A stretch of DNA of 64,000 bases from Flaccisagitta enflata. Taxonomy: Eukaryota; Chaetognatha; Sagittoidea; Aphragmophora. The stretch covers positions 81,282,001-81,346,000 of the forward strand of contig OZ231127.1 in assembly GCA_965153355.1 (NCBI GenBank). Direction: 5' to 3'. The position numbers and the translations under genes are program-made. A model generated the notes under the pieces. The model worked only from the letters and a program-made list of their open reading frames with translations. It had not been told where the DNA came from and searched no databases. This document shows, piece by piece, positions 61,209 to 64,000 of this stretch (the first letter of the stretch is position 1; the number at the start of each line of letters is the position of its first letter).

Positions 61209-63568
61209 AAAAAGATCGCGCAATTACAAAATACAGATTAAATAGAGAGAAATTTTGGATTTCAAAAATGCAAACTGCTTATCCCTTTGGTCTGAACATC
61301 TCAGTTAAAGGGATAGGAGATTTTAATGTGTCCCAGGGACAATATCGGAATTTTGAAGGAAGAAGAAGAAGGAAAAATAAAAAACATTCTAAAAGAAAAC
61401 CAAAAAGATTAAGAATTAATAATGATATATCCGTAGATTTTCTAAAGAGAAAACATATTGAGCTTAGAGATAAAGATAACTATATCCATTTTTTCAAAAC
61501 ATTTTTGTATGGTCTACCAAGGAATCAGTTGCAATCCTTACAGACCAATGCAAAACAGGACAATATGATAGACAATAGACTTAGAGATTTGATAAATATG
61601 ATATCTTACCAGAGATAATTCAAACCAGTCCAAATTAGCACTAAGAAAGATAGAGATTTTTATCATATTCAATTCAGAGATAAAGGACTGGATCATATTA
61701 ATATAGGCCAAATACTTAGGAATAAAAGTGTCACAGATAAAATTCCAATTTATTTTATTGATAAAGAGCCTCCAATAGTTGGATATAGATTTAATAAAAG
61801 TATTGCAGGAAAGATATTTAATTATAAGGAGGCCTTGTCGGAAGAATCGATTGGAGGTTTTGAAAGTGGTAACATTCAATGTAATTGCCAAGATTCCATT
61901 TGTAAGGATGACCACCATGGTCATGTTATTACTGGAAATTTGGGAATTATAAAAAATGCATTATTAAAAAATATTTTTAAGAAAGGTCCAAAATACAGGC
62001 TACCACAGAAAATTAATTGGGCAGAAGACAAAAATCATATCGAAAATTTTATTGAGTCTTATATAGATAATTGGACAGCAAAGGAGAAAAAACGGGGAAA
62101 CATTTTGGTGAAAAAGGAGGATTTAAACATATGGAAAAATGAGATATTGAGAGTAGTAGACAATAAAATTAACAGAGGAAAAATTCTATTTAAAAGATCC
62201 TGGTCTCAAAAACTAGATGGAAATCCAGCCATAGAGTTAGAGAATCTGAAAAAGGATTTTGTAATAACTGTGGCGGATAAGGCTCAAAACAATATTCTTT
62301 TTACTTGTAAATATTTTTATATAAAGACTTTAAAGGAAGAGTTGATGAGACCAGGTCAAGTAACATATCAACTAACGGATAAAAGACAGGATACTATCAA
62401 TAGAGATATAGTTAATTTTTCAAAAAACAAAGTAATTAAAGTTCCAGAGTGTATGGGAGACCTACCTCTGATTTATTGGATACCTAAGATGCATAAAAAT
62501 CCTGTAGGCAATAGATTTATTGCAGGATCCAAATTTTGTTCAATCAAAATGCTTTCAAAACACTTTTCTAAAGCTTTAAAATTAATTTTGCATCATATGA
62601 AAAATTATAATAAAACAGTTTTTGAAAGGACAGGGTTGAATCATTTTTGGATTTTGGATAATTCTCTAGAATTTTTAGAGAAAATGAAATCTGAGAGGAT
62701 CAATCATATGGAAACATATGATTTTTCCACTCTGTACACAGCCTTGCCCCATAGAGAAATAAAACATAGATTTTCCGCTATTTTTCAAAAAGTTTTTAAT
62801 AGGGAGGCTAGGCCATATATAAGTGTCAATATACACGGGGCTTATTTTAGTCCTACAAAAGTAAGTGGTAGATTTTCTTTTAGATCTGAAGATATGCAGG
62901 AGATTTTGGAATTTATTTTAGATAATATATATGTAAAATATGGAAAGGATGTGTATAAGCAAATGATAGGAATACCTATTGGTCTTGATTCTGGACAGGA
63001 TATAGCTAATCTACTTTTATATAGTTATGAATCAGACTATGTGGGGGAAATTTCTAAGGTAGATCTTCCTCTAGCAAGAAAATTTAAGCTTAATGAAAGA
63101 TATATAGATGATCTTTTTGTAGCTAATTTTCCAACCTTCAGGGATCATATCTATAGAATATACCCTCGAGACCTAGAAATTAAATTAGAATCTAACAATA
63201 CTCTTGAGGTAACATACTTAGATTTAAAAATCAAATCAAAAAATTCTATACTTAATTTTTCTGTCTATGATAAACGAGATGATTTTTCTTTTGATATTGT
63301 TAATTTTCCATTCATAGACAGCTGTATACCAAAAAAATCGGCCTTGGGAGTTTTTAATAGTCAATTAATAAGATTTGCTAGATTGTCATCAAGATATGCG
63401 GATTTTTTAATCAGAAGCAAATCTTTGGTGGACAAACTTAAGACCCAAGGCTACAGAATTATTGATTTAAAAAGACTAACATCTAGATTTTTTAAAGAAA
63501 AACATGATATACTAATAAACTATTATATTCCCAGTACAGATGACTTTATCAAAAATATTTTTGATTAA
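61193..63568 (+). pseudogene. Penelope-like retroelement: 5'-truncated endonuclease remnant plus reverse transcriptase, one in-frame stop
   Basis: One reading frame runs from 61193 to the TAA at 63566-63568, broken only by TAA at 61616-61618. Between that stop and 61835 the frame is fully open, so both halves belong to one protein. The first part has REKFWISKMQTAYPFGLN (near 61232-61285), which I read as the end of a GIY-YIG-type endonuclease, then a basic segment (RRRRKNKKHSKRKPKR). The second part has CNCQDSICKDDHHGHVITG (Cys/His cluster) and RT motifs: PKMHKNP at about 62486, TYDFSTLYT (motif A Asp, 62720), IGIPIGLDSGQDIANL (motif B), RYIDDLF (motif C, both Asp present, near 63098), and LEVTYLDLKI (motif D). 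No C-terminal endonuclease follows the RT. Endonuclease-before-RT order is that of the permuted Naiad/Chlamys clade of Penelope-like elements. The upstream endonuclease core is missing. Confidence 0.8.
61835..63568 (+). CDS. Reverse transcriptase domain of the Penelope-like element (longest uninterrupted part)
   Basis: 577 codons from a TTG to TAA; the TTG is not a credible start, since the frame is open back to 61619. Numbering from it: Cys/His cluster 16-30, fingers region about 130-245 with PKMHK at 217-221, motif A D296, motif B 380-393, motif C D425 and D426, thumb to about 577. All three catalytic aspartates are intact and there is no frameshift, so decay is recent. It would copy element RNA into DNA at chromosomal targets. 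Confidence 0.8.
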   Translation: MSEESIGGFESGNIQCNCQDSICKDDHHGHVITGNLGIIKNALLKNIFKKGPKYRLPQKINWAEDKNHIENFIESYIDNWTAKEKKRGNILVKKEDLNIWKNEILRVVDNKINRGKILFKRSWSQKLDGNPAIELENLKKDFVITVADKAQNNILFTCKYFYIKTLKEELMRPGQVTYQLTDKRQDTINRDIVNFSKNKVIKVPECMGDLPLIYWIPKMHKNPVGNRFIAGSKFCSIKMLSKHFSKALKLILHHMKNYNKTVFERTGLNHFWILDNSLEFLEKMKSERINHMETYDFSTLYTALPHREIKHRFSAIFQKVFNREARPYISVNIHGAYFSPTKVSGRFSFRSEDMQEILEFILDNIYVKYGKDVYKQMIGIPIGLDSGQDIANLLLYSYESDYVGEISKVDLPLARKFKLNERYIDDLFVANFPTFRDHIYRIYPRDLEIKLESNNTLEVTYLDLKIKSKNSILNFSVYDKRDDFSFDIVNFPFIDSCIPKKSALGVFNSQLIRFARLSSRYADFLIRSKSLVDKLKTQGYRIIDLKRLTSRFFKEKHDILINYYIPSTDDFIKNIFD

Positions 63569-63579
63569 AAAAATTTTTG

Positions 63580-63802
63580 GGTGGGAGGCTATGAGAATCT
63601 TTTTGACCCACTTGTCGCAGACCATAGCCAAACACCATCTTTAATTATCAGGGGAGGAAGGCGTTGTATATAATGCCCCTCAAAAAATTCTTTTATTATT
63701 TTCCAACATTTCTCTAATATTTTTTAGTATTTATCAGAACAGTATTGGTGGGAGGCTATGAGAATCTTTTGACCCACTTGTCGTAGACCATAGCCAAACA
63801 CC
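63580..63802. repeat. Pair of 54-bp direct repeats in the element's 3' region
   Basis: GGGAGGCTATGAGAATCTTT through CCATAGCCAAACACC occurs at 63579-63632 and 63748-63801 with two or three differences. Each copy can fold, since GGCTATG near its start pairs with CATAGCC near its end. They lie directly after the RT stop codon, so are probably part of the retroelement's 3' UTR. Confidence 0.75.
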
Positions 63803-64000
63803 TAGGTCTTATTGTAGTTTAATTGTAATTCCTAATATATTTTTTAAAAAAAGTTTTTCCTATAATAAAGAATTTTGAAAATGATTGGGACCACACATGA
63901 TATATTTTTTTGGTATCATGGCGTGTTCCTGATGATTTCTATAATCTACAAACCATGCAGTGGAGGACACCTTCAGGGTGTGCCCTACCTGTACTTGGGT
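63803..64000. other. Probable retroelement 3' flank; window ends
   Basis: AT-rich, with a small stem-loop GACACCTTCAGGGTGTG near 63967-63983. The element's 3' end cannot be fixed within the window. Confidence 0.4.

Noticed and set aside
63925-63960. CTGATGA near the Penelope-like element's 3' end
   Set aside because: No GAAA at the required distance and no stem II; not a hammerhead.

Overview
The window is non-coding-rich eukaryotic DNA. No rRNA, no canonical host gene, no operon-like packing and no ribosome binding sites are visible. It consists of very long microsatellites (GA, CA, AAC/GTT, GAA, GATA/GACA and TTTC types), minisatellites, and eukaryotic mobile elements: a Penelope-like reverse transcriptase, a LINE tail with poly(A), hAT-like elements with 8-bp target duplications, TA- and TCA-flanked MITEs, and foldback elements. 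CpG is not depleted (CGCG and CGTC strings are common). That, together with the permuted Penelope-like element, suggests an invertebrate animal or possibly a protist. The species cannot be named from the sequence.

Layout. 0-10 kb: short repeats, a 20-bp minisatellite, and two AT-rich satellites (about 160-bp and 335-bp units). 10-17 kb: a large inverted repeat (arms about 0.85 kb, 4.2 kb apart) enclosing several copies of an inverted-repeat element that carries a 20-bp minisatellite core, plus a MITE with two outward-facing tRNA-like units. 17-20 kb: a recent 0.79-kb tandem duplication made mostly of tetranucleotide arrays. 20-33 kb: a hAT-like element with a nested SINE-like insertion, pogo-like MITEs, a 32-bp perfect palindrome and a foldback element. 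33-38 kb: triplet arrays threaded by one 3.4-kb minus-strand open frame of uncertain status. 38.5-40.5 kb: a LINE 3' end split by a 1.6-kb element with 622-bp direct terminal repeats. 43-49 kb: two minisatellites (31 bp and 35 bp), each interrupted by a hAT-like element, then a fourth hAT-like copy. 49-60 kb: a 1.27-kb foldback element inside a SINE-like copy, GT and GTT arrays, and two more MITEs. 61-64 kb: a 5'-truncated Penelope-like element (reverse transcriptase with remnants of an N-terminal endonuclease) with one in-frame stop.

The most unusual signal is a dispersed family, called here HTS (hairpin-tailed, SINE-like). Copies start with CAAG, carry a short 5' motif, then a GACC/GGAC tetranucleotide tract, then a terminal hairpin followed by TAAAA. 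The hairpin stem differs between copies (AGTCGCG, AGTTGCG, AGATGCG, GGTGC) but stays complementary, and in most copies the 5' motif changes with it, so that it remains the complement of the hairpin's 3' half. Two copies have clean 8-bp and 10-bp target duplications, and one has paralogous empty sites within the window.

Only the reverse transcriptase and the LINE tail are recognisable proteins. The relationships between features are mostly nested insertions, which give a relative history of transposition.
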